The notes: a model not told the origin generated them from the letters alone. 64,000 nucleotides of DNA from Aurantiochytrium sp. KH105 (GCA_003116975.1 BGKB01000013.1:682001-746000); one strand, 5' to 3'; shown: positions 42,601 through 51,572, counted from the first letter of the stretch. Program-made: numbers and translations.

Positions 42601-43523
42601 GAAGGCGCCGCGAGGAGATTGCGCGCGAAATGCACTTTCTGGACCTCGAGCTGCTCGACATTGATGTTGAGGAGATCCAGAACGACATCAAGGACGTCGA
42701 GGAGGAGCGTCATCGTATTTTGCAGTATGTGCGGAAATCTTCCAAGTATCGACGCAAGCTCAAGGCCGCGCGCACGGAGATGGAGTATCGTTTGCCCGAG
42801 CTTGAGCTCGAGCTCAACAAACTTGACTTGGACGACGAGGAGACGATACCCTGGCAGGAGGCCTTTGAGTCGGAAATCGACCAGCTTTCCAACATTCTCG
42901 CCATGTCGGAGCAGGAGCTCGAGTCCAAGAAGCTGCAGGTTGCAGACATGGAGGAGGATGCCGCAGAGCTCTTGATGGAGATTGAGGACTTGCAGCTTGA
43001 CCTGGAAGACACCTTGCAGCGTAGAAACACGCTCATTGACGAGCATCGCGTTCGCGAGCTCCGTGCGTGTGCGAAGGCGTACCGATGCGACCGCGAGAAC
43101 CGCATTCGCACGCAGCGCTCGAGATGGAAGCCCAAAGATGTGCGACGTAAAATTATCGCAAGGTTCCGTGCCGAGGCCCTGCCCCCGCTTCCGCCCGATG
43201 TGCTGCACACGAGCCGCATGATGCTCGACAGGGTTGCAAGTATCTCAGTCAAGAAGCGACAGGCTTATCGACGCAGGGACGAGACGACAGCGCAGCGACT
43301 CGCCTTTGAGCGACAGCTCACGGAAATGGAGACGCGCGGTGTCAAGGAGGACGCATTGGTGCGCGCTACCTATGACGGCGCTGTGGACGGTGCCAAGCGA
43401 GTTCTCCAAGAATATACGTACGAGCTTCGCCGTCCAAAGCACGATATTCGCGCCGACCCCCGTCGCGTTTGCCAGCGTTGCGGGCTCGTTCTTTCGGCTT
43501 GTCCATGCGACGATGAGGAGTGA
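39687..43523 (+). CDS. PDZ-like, multi-IQ-motif protein with C-terminal Cys cluster
   Basis: 1278 residues, ATG at 39687. The N-terminus is very basic. A PDZ-like domain at about 68-150 shows GGRIGLRLEW, GAVLVSIDGDDLSGM and ALGLIRRG. A second globular region (about 240-440) is unrecognised. About thirteen IQ-like calmodulin-binding repeats span 606-965 (for example IKLQRIFRGRAGPR, IQRVGRGMLDRRV, LQRIIRGRLERKR, LQAAFRGFRGRRRF). A coiled coil follows at about 980-1105. The last residues, VCQRCGLVLSACPC, could bind zinc. IQ arrays of this length are typical of ASPM-, myosin- or ciliary-type scaffolds, but there is no motor or calponin domain here. Calmodulin binding is likely; the cellular role is unknown. 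It is in tandem with the following oxygenase gene. Confidence 0.82.
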   Translation: MEEDTKRLRPRRRPRRHRRRRQRDAAETHTQEVHKNESKTSEDDAKGSGDPVPETREGTPEKGEVRIVARDHDCVDVQLVGGRIGLRLEWNDLQNSLVVATTDKPVHGLDSGAVLVSIDGDDLSGMTQDDALGLIRRGNTRSDASAPILRFRLASSEPLARSSNSGILATSANSSRDHPDNLERDATQSPIDLPQDKSTDEDDDSEGGEGDDDETHHENRYADETNPVVHDNQDAATPRGFEEYVARAIENAMRSSDVCMWRPGRGLIVFPRAAECKVTVLNRSIRAATRFYMGARRSAWRAVEKSSMSNALEVRIMKLDHAPLGIRKSLGWTKCFVGSFKTMQLAHRAVEEAMAKRDRGLIGVAPRPHPELCTSMQQTDLLLTHLEVRVESNNLASFNYSDKMAYVWHLLRYHCAVLDAFKMSESFHRVCKFTYIGPNVRALSVFTRLPLVASVSVKDQGRRRRPSAPLELSEKMRRRVGKDQSSIAQHRKRPATIKEMKKLVEDSGSDDEEDRAQGKRRFGHFFKGLSQDAQNLASQEALREEHRAIRDRTRRTPSSKPSRESKSTPSSDAPTRRRAVFSMRETSKEPIQMSMWVHRQEMRSAAIKLQRIFRGRAGPRIIRQEFRAEWHAIMAQRFVRGWIGRRRAEEWRILANSAAECVQRFWYMTLAQRRVRKIRRERVRLVLLLQPLVRGMMARKILAWRKRYDWAAKRIQSVMRGHRDRALFKRMLARKFHEDTVVPAAITIQRVGRGMLDRRVARMLRYEKHYAEVIVPSSIILQNLWRARVAQKRVAELRAQRFACTMLQRIIRGRLERKRFVGIVEWNARQQAATKIASVIRGWMAREICDWRRREHRRQFVEEPAAGQIQAAWRGLQTRRWFRHYVMKDAAVLVLQRTWRRVLARRKAREALDEMARAYMSKLATRLQAAFRGFRGRRRFRSLAQERDAQRLWATVVIQRQWRAVVRRAEKRRRREEIAREMHFLDLELLDIDVEEIQNDIKDVEEERHRILQYVRKSSKYRRKLKAARTEMEYRLPELELELNKLDLDDEETIPWQEAFESEIDQLSNILAMSEQELESKKLQVADMEEDAAELLMEIEDLQLDLEDTLQRRNTLIDEHRVRELRACAKAYRCDRENRIRTQRSRWKPKDVRRKIIARFRAEALPPLPPDVLHTSRMMLDRVASISVKKRQAYRRRDETTAQRLAFERQLTEMETRGVKEDALVRATYDGAVDGAKRVLQEYTYELRRPKHDIRADPRRVCQRCGLVLSACPCDDEE

Positions 43524-44126
43524 GAGTTAGGTTTCTTCGAAAAGAAAATTCAGAATGATAACGGGGGAAAATTTGAGCTTGGGCTTGAGGCCTTGGGGAT
43601 CGTGCGAAGGAGAAAAGATCATCAATCAAAAAATTCTGCAATCAGAGATCATCAACAATTCAATTCCATTCCCCGACGAAAGAACAGCGCGCGATGCACA
43701 ACGCGCAGAAGAGGAGCAAGCGGTCGACCGACCGACCGACCGTCTGCGCGACTTTATTCGACCAATGGTCGGCCAGAGGCGAGATGGTGAAGATGACTCT
43801 CCGTCCATCTCTTCGCGGCGTCGACGGGTTTCAACGTCACCCTTGACGCACGGTTGCACTGACTGCCGCGTTAAGATGCGTCGCGTCGTCTCTCGATCCC
43901 TGCTCTGCGTGACCTTTCCGAGGTCGCGGCGGCGCCCTGTCGTCCTCGTCGTCGTCGCCGTCGTCCTCGTCGCCACGCGGAGCGCTCTTCCCCGGGGCCG
44001 CAGAGCGCGAGCGACCCTGGAGCGGCACGTGCTCGGAGCAAGCAATCGCCTTTCGGCATCGATCCAGACCAGGAACACAGCAAGGCCAAGAACCAGACGC
44101 GGACCGGGCAGGCTTGCCTGCTGAAG
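43524..44126. other. Intergenic region
   Basis: About 0.6 kb between tandem genes. A plus-strand open frame (43555-44124) contains an internal ATG at 43875 giving a hydrophobic Val-rich segment, but it is out of frame with the next gene and I do not call it. Contains (GACC)n at about 43728-43742. Confidence 0.55.
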
Positions 44127-45527
44127 ATGGAGGCCATCGCGGCGCTCTTCGCGGAGGCCGGCTCGCGCGACTACGTGGGCGAGGCAGTGAGCCAGGAAGC
44201 GCATGCCCTGCAGTGCGCCAAGTTCGCCGCGGACGCTGGCGCTGACGAAGAGGTGGTTCTGGCCGCGCTGCTGCACGATGTGGGCCACCTCCTCGGCATG
44301 GTGGATCCGACCGTGAAGCAGATGGAGGGAAACCTCGGCACGGTGGATCATGAAAGGCTCGGTGCTTCGTGGCTTGTGACGCTGGGTTTCCCTCCCCGCA
44401 CCGTCAAGCTCGTCCGTCATCATGTCGATGCAAAGCGATACTTGTGCTGGAAAAATCCTGCGTATCATAACAAGCTCTCGGAGGCGTCCAAGGGAACCTT
44501 GCTCCAGCAAGGCGGCGTCATGAGCGACGAAGAAGCTGCAGCTTTTGCCCAAGATCCGCTCATGGAGACGATTTTGAAAATGCGTACGTGGGACGAGGCC
44601 GCCAAGATCGTAAACCCATCCTTTGAGGTCCCACCTCTAGACGCGTATCGCGAAATGATCGAGCGCGTGATCGCACAGAGACGCGCAGCGCTGGCCTCCA
44701 AGTCTTTTACTCACTACAAGCTCTCCGAAGCCCAACTCGACGCCTGGAATCGGGACGGCTACATCAAGCTGTCAGATCTGCTCTCGCCAGCCTTGAAGCA
44801 ACAGGTGGTGGCCTGGACCGAAGAGATCCAAGGTTGGAACGAGGCGCCTGGAAAGCACATGTGCTACTACGAGCGTCAGACTGCAGCAGATGGTCGTGGC
44901 GCCGACGCCTTGATGCTATGTCGCACAGAGAACTTTCTTCCTTTCCACGAGGGTCTTCGCAAGCTTCTCGCTGAGGAGGGACCCATTATGGACGTGCTGG
45001 AGCAGCTCATGAATGAGCCTGCTGTGCTTTTCAAGGAAAAGATCAATTACAAGCTTTCTGGAGGTGGAGGTTTCCCAGCGCACCAAGATGCGCCGGCATT
45101 TACTTCGTTTGGTCAGCGCAATCACTTGACCGTGAACATCGCCATTGACGCCGCGACACGCGAAAATGGTTGTCTTGAGGCAGCGCCGGGTCATCATCGC
45201 GCAGGACTTTTCCCGCAAGATCCGGTGCACCGCGGTCTTAGCGCCGAGTCCGAGGCAAGTCTTGGGAATTGGGCAGATCTTTTGCTTGATGTTGGCGACG
45301 TGCTCATTTTCAGTTCGTGGCTTCCGCACCGGAGTGGGGCGAATCGGAGTGACGCGGCCCGGCGTGCCTTGTACATTACGTACAATGGCGAGACTGACGG
45401 CGAGTACCGTGAGCAGTACTATGCGCTCAAACGCAAGGAATTCCCTCAGCAGTGTGAGCGCGAGCCAGGCAAGGACTACAGCAAGGGCGCGGAGACGTTC
45501 AACATTGCTACTCCCATCGTGAGCTAA
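44127..45527 (+). CDS. HD-domain oxygenase fused to 2-oxoglutarate/Fe(II) oxygenase (PhnZ-PhnY type)
   Basis: 466 residues. Residues 1 to about 200 match the PhnZ diiron HD oxygenases: YVGEAVSQEAHALQ gives Tyr16, Glu19 and His26. ALLHDVGHLL gives His50/Asp51. DHERLG gives His75, RHHVDAKRYL gives His99 and Lys103, and RTWDEAAK gives Asp156. The spacings agree, from memory, with PhnZ Tyr24, Glu27, His34, His58/Asp59, His80, His104, Lys108 and Asp161, with one 3-residue insertion. Residues about 215-450 are a phytanoyl-CoA-dioxygenase-type domain with the Fe ligands HQD (319-321) and His401, followed by Arg407 or a nearby Arg for 2-oxoglutarate. In marine bacteria PhnY hydroxylates 2-aminoethylphosphonate and PhnZ splits the product to glycine and phosphate. 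Related TmpA/TmpB act on the trimethylated compound, so the exact substrate is open. Confidence 0.88.
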   Translation: MEAIAALFAEAGSRDYVGEAVSQEAHALQCAKFAADAGADEEVVLAALLHDVGHLLGMVDPTVKQMEGNLGTVDHERLGASWLVTLGFPPRTVKLVRHHVDAKRYLCWKNPAYHNKLSEASKGTLLQQGGVMSDEEAAAFAQDPLMETILKMRTWDEAAKIVNPSFEVPPLDAYREMIERVIAQRRAALASKSFTHYKLSEAQLDAWNRDGYIKLSDLLSPALKQQVVAWTEEIQGWNEAPGKHMCYYERQTAADGRGADALMLCRTENFLPFHEGLRKLLAEEGPIMDVLEQLMNEPAVLFKEKINYKLSGGGGFPAHQDAPAFTSFGQRNHLTVNIAIDAATRENGCLEAAPGHHRAGLFPQDPVHRGLSAESEASLGNWADLLLDVGDVLIFSSWLPHRSGANRSDAARRALYITYNGETDGEYREQYYALKRKEFPQQCEREPGKDYSKGAETFNIATPIVS

Positions 45528-45780
45528 TCTCTTTGCAAAACGGCAAGCTGGACATGGCATGGCACGACACGATCACGATTTGCCAGTCTAAAGTCAAAAG
45601 AGGTCTCACTCGTCGTCACAAAAGGTCTGCACATGTTGTTGTTGTTTCTCTTTTATAAATTTGGTTTTCTTGCGTTGTCGTCGCGGTTGTTGTACTATAA
45701 AATCGCTTGCTTCTGAGACATCTGGCGATAAGGAAGGCAAGGCGTCATACCCTTGGCACTGTGCTGATTCAGAGGATGAG
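45528..45780. other. Convergent 3' spacer
   Basis: 250 bp between the stop codons of the oxygenase fusion and EMC10. It presumably holds both 3' ends; nothing else was seen. Confidence 0.5.
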
Positions 45781-46527
45781 TTATTTTTTGCCCTTGTTTC
45801 CTCCTGCGGCTGGTGCACCGCCCTCCTCAGGCGGGGCGGGGCTGAGGAAGGACATGACGGCGATGGGGAGCAGAATGTACCAGTACTTGCGAAGAAAATG
45901 CTGTTCCTCGGGCTTCTCCTCACCGTCCTGGCTGTCTTGGCCAGAAGCAGCAGCGGGCTGTGCAGGTTGGCCTGGGGCGTTGGGAGGCACAACGGTCTGC
46001 TTCGGGCCCCAATCGCCAACGCTGTAACCCTCTGTAGGAAGCGAAGCCTCGGCGCGGCTCTTGAGCTTGACGGGCTTGCCGACGAACTTGGAAACATCGC
46101 AAGCAGAGGAGCTCACAGTCGGCTTGTAGTCCACGGTCGCGAGCGTGCCGGACTTATCAAAGTGAAAACGAAAAACTTCCATGTAATTGGACGCAGCCAG
46201 CAGACACGCAGGGATGGAGGTGGTCATCCACGAGGCGTCGTCGGGGGTGCGAATGCGCACGCGATAGAACGAGTCTTTGGAGAGCACTTCGTCAAAGGCC
46301 TCCCTTTCGGCATCGTTGAATTCGTATGTCACCTGAGCAAGCTTGAGCGAGACCGTCTTGCGTCCTGTGTCGCTCGACATCACGATCGACCCGCGTTCCT
46401 GCCAGTCCTGCGCGCCAAACGCATGCTGGACTTCCAAGCTAGACACCGACTCTGCGCCTGTCTGCGTCGCGAGAGCCACCACCGCTGCCACAGCCGCCGC
46501 CACGAGGGCGCGGGCGCTCACCATCAT
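45781..46527 (-). CDS. EMC10: ER membrane protein complex subunit 10
   Basis: 248 residues from the double ATG at 46527-46522. The longer open frame upstream is poly-Ser and Arg-rich leader and lacks family character. The protein has a signal peptide (VSARALVAAAVAAVVALATQ), a lumenal domain (VQHAFGAQDWQERGSIVMSS; FYRVRIRTPDDASWMTTSIP followed by ACLL) and a C-terminal anchor (FLRKYWYILLPIAVMSFLS) followed by a Gly/Ala/Pro tail. The RGS, YRVRIP-like, SFVPAC-like and F-KYW-IP elements match EMC10. The complex inserts tail-anchored and multipass proteins in the ER membrane. It is convergent with the oxygenase fusion and divergent from the SWIM gene. Confidence 0.9.
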   Translation of the reverse strand: MMVSARALVAAAVAAVVALATQTGAESVSSLEVQHAFGAQDWQERGSIVMSSDTGRKTVSLKLAQVTYEFNDAEREAFDEVLSKDSFYRVRIRTPDDASWMTTSIPACLLAASNYMEVFRFHFDKSGTLATVDYKPTVSSSACDVSKFVGKPVKLKSRAEASLPTEGYSVGDWGPKQTVVPPNAPGQPAQPAAASGQDSQDGEEKPEEQHFLRKYWYILLPIAVMSFLSPAPPEEGGAPAAGGNKGKK

Positions 46528-46537
46528 CGTCCTGCCC

Positions 46538-46548
46538 GAGCTGCTGCA

Positions 46549-46589
<41 letters not shown>
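46538..46589. repeat. (CTG)n array
   Basis: About sixteen CTG/CAG units 10-60 bp upstream of the EMC10 ATG, in its likely 5' leader. Confidence 0.92.
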
Positions 46590-46863
46590 TTGCCTCGCGT
46601 ATTGCGCGCGCGTGCGGAGCTGCGCGGGACCGAGCGCGCACGCAAGCAGGCACGCAACGCACGCAAGCGGGGGCCCGCCTTCGTCTCCGCGCCCGATGCG
46701 ATGCGATCGCGCGCGAGCGAGAGAGACTGCGCTCGAGCGGAGTTTTGGAGTTTTGTGCGATTTTGGGTATGCGTGAGGTGGCGCGGCGCCTTCGGCTGCT
46801 GCCAGCTTGACCAGGCCAGACCCGGGCCGAGGGAGACCGAGACGGAGACGCTCGCGACGGAGA

Positions 46864-46895
46864 CGCTCGCGACGGAGACGCCTCCGTCGCGAGCG
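46864..46895. promoter_or_regulatory. Perfect 14-bp hairpin just before the SWIM-gene start codon
   Basis: Arms 46864-46877 and 46882-46895 are exact reverse complements around a 4-nt loop. The stem is almost all G:C. It ends 17 nt before the ATG at 46913. A second copy of the left arm (15-bp repeat units at 46845 and 46860) could pair alternatively. Likely to hinder scanning ribosomes if transcribed. Confidence 0.6.
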
Positions 46896-46912
46896 GCGCG
46901 CGGCGGGCCGGG

Positions 46913-47917
46913 ATGGCGCAGGCGACGTGGCGCGCGCGGCCGGCCGCTGGCGCTGCGGAACGCGGGGCCACGCTCGCGCGGAGCGGCGCCGTGGCGACGG
47001 TGCGGAGCCGCTGGATGGCGGCCGTCGATGCCACGGTCTCGAGCGCCTCGTCGGGAGCCCGCTATGCCGTCGTGGTCCGCTGGCCGCGAGGTGCGACGCC
47101 GGAGGGAGGACCGCTCTGCGTGTGCTCGTGCCCGGATGCGCGCCCGGGCTACTGCAAACACGCCGCGGCGGTCATTGAACATACGCGCCCGGAGCTTCAC
47201 CAGCCGTCTTGGCTTGCCGCCGCGTACAAGACCGATGGCGACACCGTCGACGATGATGGCGGGGGGAATGCGGCAGGTGACAGCGGAGAGTCTGACGCCA
47301 TGCGTTGGATAAAACGCTTTCGTACGTATGAGGCTTGGCTGGATCAGCGCGATGGCCCCAAGTTGCGCGAGTTGCTTGGGACAGCCATCAAGCGAGACCA
47401 GCTCTGCCTTCGTATCACCTCGCAAATGCTGGGCGGCAGCGATGCTGCTGCAGAAAGCTATCAGACGATGACTGCGACACGTCTCTTTGATACACGACAC
47501 CTCATTGAGGAGGCCTCGGCGCCACGCATGCGTTGGGTCCTCTTATTTATGTTGATGGACTCGCCAGTGGCCTGGCTGCAGAGACACGTGCGTGCCGTGC
47601 TCTCGGGAACCGCGCTTGCAGCCACTGCGCCTCCATCTCCTCCGCCTGTTGCATCGCTTGTTGATCTTCAAAGCGATGATGAAGCTGTCGAGGAGCGGCC
47701 AGGGCACACTGATATGGAGGGGCCTATTGCTAAACGAAGAAGGAAAGATGTACCTTCGGACACCGAGGCGGAGGCAAACCTAGCAAGACCTGGATGTATT
47801 GATTCGGAGACCTCGTCGTTGTCTGCACCGGGCCTCAAGCTGCCTGCAGAGGATAAACGTGCTGTGGTGGACACCCAGGAGGACGATGAAGGTTTTTGTG
47901 TGGATGACTTTACCTAG
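46913..47917 (+). CDS. SWIM zinc-finger protein
   Basis: 334 residues. A SWIM-type finger at about residues 69-83 reads CVCSCPDARPGYCKH, fitting CxCx(n)CxH. It is preceded by a beta-rich RYAVVVRWP segment, the usual SWIM setting. The middle part (about 120-230) is helical. The end is acidic and disordered with a KRRRK nuclear-localisation-like stretch. SWIM fingers bind DNA or protein in transposases, MEKK1 and the Rad51-paralog partner Sws1/SWSAP. No transposase catalytic domain is present. A Sws1-like recombination role is possible but unproven. The stop codon TAG forms the first three bases of a TAGGCCTA palindrome. Confidence 0.75.
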   Translation: MAQATWRARPAAGAAERGATLARSGAVATVRSRWMAAVDATVSSASSGARYAVVVRWPRGATPEGGPLCVCSCPDARPGYCKHAAAVIEHTRPELHQPSWLAAAYKTDGDTVDDDGGGNAAGDSGESDAMRWIKRFRTYEAWLDQRDGPKLRELLGTAIKRDQLCLRITSQMLGGSDAAAESYQTMTATRLFDTRHLIEEASAPRMRWVLLFMLMDSPVAWLQRHVRAVLSGTALAATAPPSPPPVASLVDLQSDDEAVEERPGHTDMEGPIAKRRRKDVPSDTEAEANLARPGCIDSETSSLSAPGLKLPAEDKRAVVDTQEDDEGFCVDDFT

Positions 47918-47922
47918 GCCTA
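47915..47922. promoter_or_regulatory. TAGGCCTA palindrome at a stop codon
   Basis: The first three bases are the stop codon of the SWIM gene. It lies 460 bp from the MAD2 stop, so at a 3' rather than a 5' end. Confidence 0.35.
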
Positions 47923-48380
47923 GCTTTGTTGGCCTCATGGGACCTTGAGCATCTACGACTGAGTGACCCACGTCGAGGACAAGGACGCAAGGTCAAACAG
48001 GATCTGTTGTTGCTTGTCACGTACATGGTAGAGGGTGTGGGATTTGTTCATTGTTGTAGCCTGCACGCCTGGGCGCAGCATACTCTTTTCAACAACGGAG
48101 ACTGAGATTGATTCCCAACCTTCTTCTTTCTTCCTTATTTTTAACCCAACGCAAGTAAATCGCATCGCGTACGGTGCTGGATGTAAGTTATACTAGCCTT
48201 GCTGTCAGCCTTGAAGCAAATGAGATATACCTATCAAAGTAAAAGCAAACTGTAAAGTGTGAGATGCTCGTTTATGGATACACAAAGCGCATGGGCAAGA
48301 AAGAGACAAGGAGGGCCTGACAGTGAATACTTTGAGTCAGTTCCGCCCGCCTGGATATTGAAAAGATTGCAGATTCCTCC
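47918..48380. other. Convergent intergenic region
   Basis: About 0.46 kb between stop codons of the SWIM gene and MAD2. Apart from the palindrome, nothing was recognised. Confidence 0.55.
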
Positions 48381-49016
48381 TCAAATGTCGTCGTCATCGA
48401 CGCAATTGCGGTAGCTGACACATGTGTCGACCTTGTGAATCTTGGTAGTGAAGCTGCGAAGTTTGACATCTGTCGCATCGGCAATGTGTCGTGGGTCGGA
48501 CTCTTCCCAGGTCTGCGGAACTTCTGTGTCGCAATCTGTGTGGACCAAGAGGTCAAATGTGCATGGCTCATTGAGGAGCGGAAGAAAGGTGACGCTGGCG
48601 GTGATTTGGCGAATGATCGCCTGAATCTCGTTCATGATCTCCTTGCGGGGCTTTTGCTTTGCCTCGAGCGGGTTACCTGTGGCTGTCACACTCTTGTCAG
48701 CCTCCACGTTGAAGACCCAGCGCTCGAGGACTTCCTTGCTCTCCACGCCGGTGATGACAAGTACAAGCTTTTGAACCGTGCCCTCCATGAGCCACGACTC
48801 GAGCTGCTTGAGCACCTGCTCAAGGTAGTTGGACAGAAATTCGTCCTCGGTCACCAAGAGCGCAAGCCCATACTTGCTCACGCGCTTAAAGGTTTCGGGT
48901 GGGTAGATGCCACGCTGGTACAGAATGCTGTTGATGCTGTACCCAAAGAACTCGGTGACGATCTCCGTCGAGCCCTTGAGCGTGATTTCGTTCGAAGTCG
49001 CCTGCGCGGTGGCCAT
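48381..49016 (-). CDS. MAD2: Spindle assembly checkpoint protein MAD2 (HORMA domain)
   Basis: 211 residues, essentially the usual MAD2 length (about 205). A HORMA domain spans the whole protein. It begins ITLKGSTEIVTEFFGYSINS and ILYQRGIYPPETF, and continues with YGLALLVTEDE and LESWLMEGTVQKLVLVI. The C-terminal safety-belt part (LRSFTTKIHKVDTCVSYR) closes it. MAD2 binds MAD1 at kinetochores and CDC20 in the mitotic checkpoint complex. The variant tail ends CVDDDDI. It is divergent from the copine gene (590 bp). Confidence 0.97.
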   Translation of the reverse strand: MATAQATSNEITLKGSTEIVTEFFGYSINSILYQRGIYPPETFKRVSKYGLALLVTEDEFLSNYLEQVLKQLESWLMEGTVQKLVLVITGVESKEVLERWVFNVEADKSVTATGNPLEAKQKPRKEIMNEIQAIIRQITASVTFLPLLNEPCTFDLLVHTDCDTEVPQTWEESDPRHIADATDVKLRSFTTKIHKVDTCVSYRNCVDDDDI

Positions 49017-49605
49017 CGTCCTTGGGTTGCCGTGCGTGCCTGCTTTGCCTCTTTTCGTCCTTCACACCTCCGAGCTCTTTGGGTTCGAGTGAGTCTGTCT
49101 TGTCTTGCCAGCAAGTCCAGATCGCTTTGCCCGCCGTCCTCCGCTTGCACCTTTGCCCGGTGATAACTTGCACGCACGACGGCGTCCGTCTTTGTCTCAC
49201 TCGCGACCCTCGTTGCACCTAACTCCCCTTGATTTCACCTCACGCATTCACTCACCTCTCTCGCATCCCCCCTCGATTCGCTCTCAAGTGGCGACGCGAC
49301 GGTTTTTCGCGCAACCCTTTTTCAGAGCTTGAAAACAATTCGTTGCGCAGACCCTAGTTCTCGACAAGTACCTAAATCCATGAGGAACTCGCTTCAAAGA
49401 GCCGTCGAGAAGAAGCACAGCCAGCACAAGTAAATCGCCAGCTCGGACGTGCCACGCACGCAAGGCAAGCTCGAACGGAGAGCAGGCGCGCAGGTGTAGG
49501 ACGCGAAAAGGGGAAGCCGCGTAGTGGGACGTGCCGTTGTCTCTGTGAAGGCCTAGGGCTCATCGTTGTCGTCGTCGATTTTGCAGCGCTTGAACTCGCG
49601 GCAAA
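49017..49605. other. Divergent intergenic region (MAD2 / copine)
   Basis: About 0.6 kb of promoter space with one AAGGCCTA near-match at 49548-49555, only 50 bp before the copine ATG. No gene was seen. Confidence 0.55.
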
Positions 49606-51534
49606 ATGTATCCTGGACAGAACTCGCAGCCGACTGCGAGCGCGCCGATGGCGGCGCCGGCGATGGCTGCGTCGGCGTCGGCTCCGCCGCCGCCCATGGC
49701 TGCCGTGGCTGGTGGACCTGCGTCTCACGTATCGGCTGCTGCTGCCATGACAGCAGCCGCTTCTGGCGGCACAAGCGCGGACGACGATCGCGGCTGCGAG
49801 GTGGCGCTGCACCTTGGGTTCCAGGGCCTCAAATCGCGCGACCTTTTGAGCAAGTCGGACCCGTTTGCGACGCTCGAAATGAAGAGCTCCGTGACCGGTC
49901 AATGGATCCCTCTCGGCGAGACCAAGCATTTGCAGAATCTCGATACGGGGAGCTGGCCGGAGACCTTTGAGACGCGTTTCCTCTTTGAGGAGGAACAACG
50001 TGTGCGTGTGCGCGTTTACGACCACGATCGCCTCAAGGCGCACGACTTCATTGGGGAAGCCGTCACAACCTTGGGCACTGTCATGGGCTCTCCAGGGCAA
50101 AAGCAGTGCGTTCGCCTCGTGAAAAGCAAGGATCCCGAAGGCCACAAAGACCGGGGAAATCTGATTCTCACGGGCGAGAGAACGGGCGACCAAACGGGAG
50201 GATCTCTCATGCTGCACTTGCGTGCGCACAAGCTCGATAGCAAGGACTGGGGCGGATTCGGACGCTCGGACCCGTACTTTGTTATTGAGCGAAAGATTGG
50301 TGACGACTGGGTCGGCGTCTTCAAGAGCGAGTGGATCAAAAACAACAATAATCCCGTTTGGAAGCCTTGCAAAGTGTCTCTTGCGCGACTGTGCAAGGGT
50401 AACCTGCAGGAACAGCTACGCGTGCGCGTTTGGGATTACGACGAGGGATCCAAGCACGACCTCATTGGTGACGCCATGGTCAGCGTTGCCGACTTGCTGG
50501 CGGCCGCGGGAGACGCTTCTCGCCGCTTTGACGTGGTGCACCCTCCAACGCGCCGCAAGTACCAGAAGTCTTCATACAAGCGGTCTGGCCAGCTCGAGGT
50601 GATGGCTGCGCGTCGCGAGAAGGCCCCCACGGCCGTCATGCTTGATTACATTGCAGGAGGTCTCGACATTGCCCTGACAGTGGCCATTGACTTCACTGCG
50701 AGCAATGGCGATCCAAACCAGCCCACATCGCTGCACTATATGGCGTATGGCCAACCGAACGCGTACCAACAAGCCATCGAGGCGACAACAAACATTTTGT
50801 CCGCGTACGATTCGGATGGCATGATTGGCGTTTATGGCTTTGGAGCGAACATCGGCGGCGATGTGACGCATTGCTTTCCGCTCACGGGGGACCCATCCCG
50901 TCCCGAGGTTCCCGGTGTGCAGGGCGTCATGGATGCATATCGTTCGGCCCTGGCCTATGCTCGGTTAAGTGGACCAACGTATTTTTCGCAGCTGCTTTCG
51001 GTGGTGAATCAAGCGTCTCACAACCCCGAGCAAAGCCAAAACGCGCAGACGTACAATATTCTCCTCTTGCTTACGGATGGCGCGGTTATGGACATGCAAC
51101 AGACGGTGGATCAGATTGTTCAAGGCGCCGAGCTGCCGCTTTCGATTGTCATTGTCGGCGTGGGACAGGCTGATTTTTCAAGGATGGACTACCTCGACGC
51201 TGATGATAAGGTCCTCACGGACTCTCATGGTCGCAAGTCGTCACGAGACATTGTCCAATTTGTGCCATTTGTGGAGTGCCGCAACAACGGCCCACTTCTC
51301 GCAAAGCGCACGCTTGCGGAAATCCCGCAGCAGCTTGTTGACTACTTTACGAAGCGTGGTATTCGCCCGAACCCTCCTTTGGTTGCGCCTGCAAATTTGC
51401 CTGTTGCGGATTCTATTGCCGACGACGCCTCGGCCCCCTACGCTGCTCCGGCAAACTCGTCATCTCAATTTCAGCAACAATATCAGCAGCAGCAGCAGTA
51501 TCAGCAGCAGCAACAACAGCAATACCGGCAATAT

Positions 51535-51572
<38 letters not shown>

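Larger units (their letters stand above)
46528..46912. other. Divergent intergenic region, extremely GC-rich
   Basis: 385 bp. It holds a (CTG)n array at its EMC10 end and a 15-bp repeat with a perfect hairpin at its SWIM end. Confidence 0.65.

Noticed and set aside
43555-44124. 189-codon frame with a hydrophobic Val-rich segment just upstream of the PhnZ-PhnY fusion
   Set aside because: Different frame, ends at a stop immediately before the ATG, and the hydrophobic run comes from GTC/GTCGTC repeats. A spliced presequence cannot be excluded but is not supported.
46528-47034. N-terminal extension of EMC10 with poly-Ser and Arg-rich sequence
   Set aside because: The signal peptide begins at the ATG at 46527. 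The extension is the translated CTG array and leader and overlaps the divergent SWIM gene.
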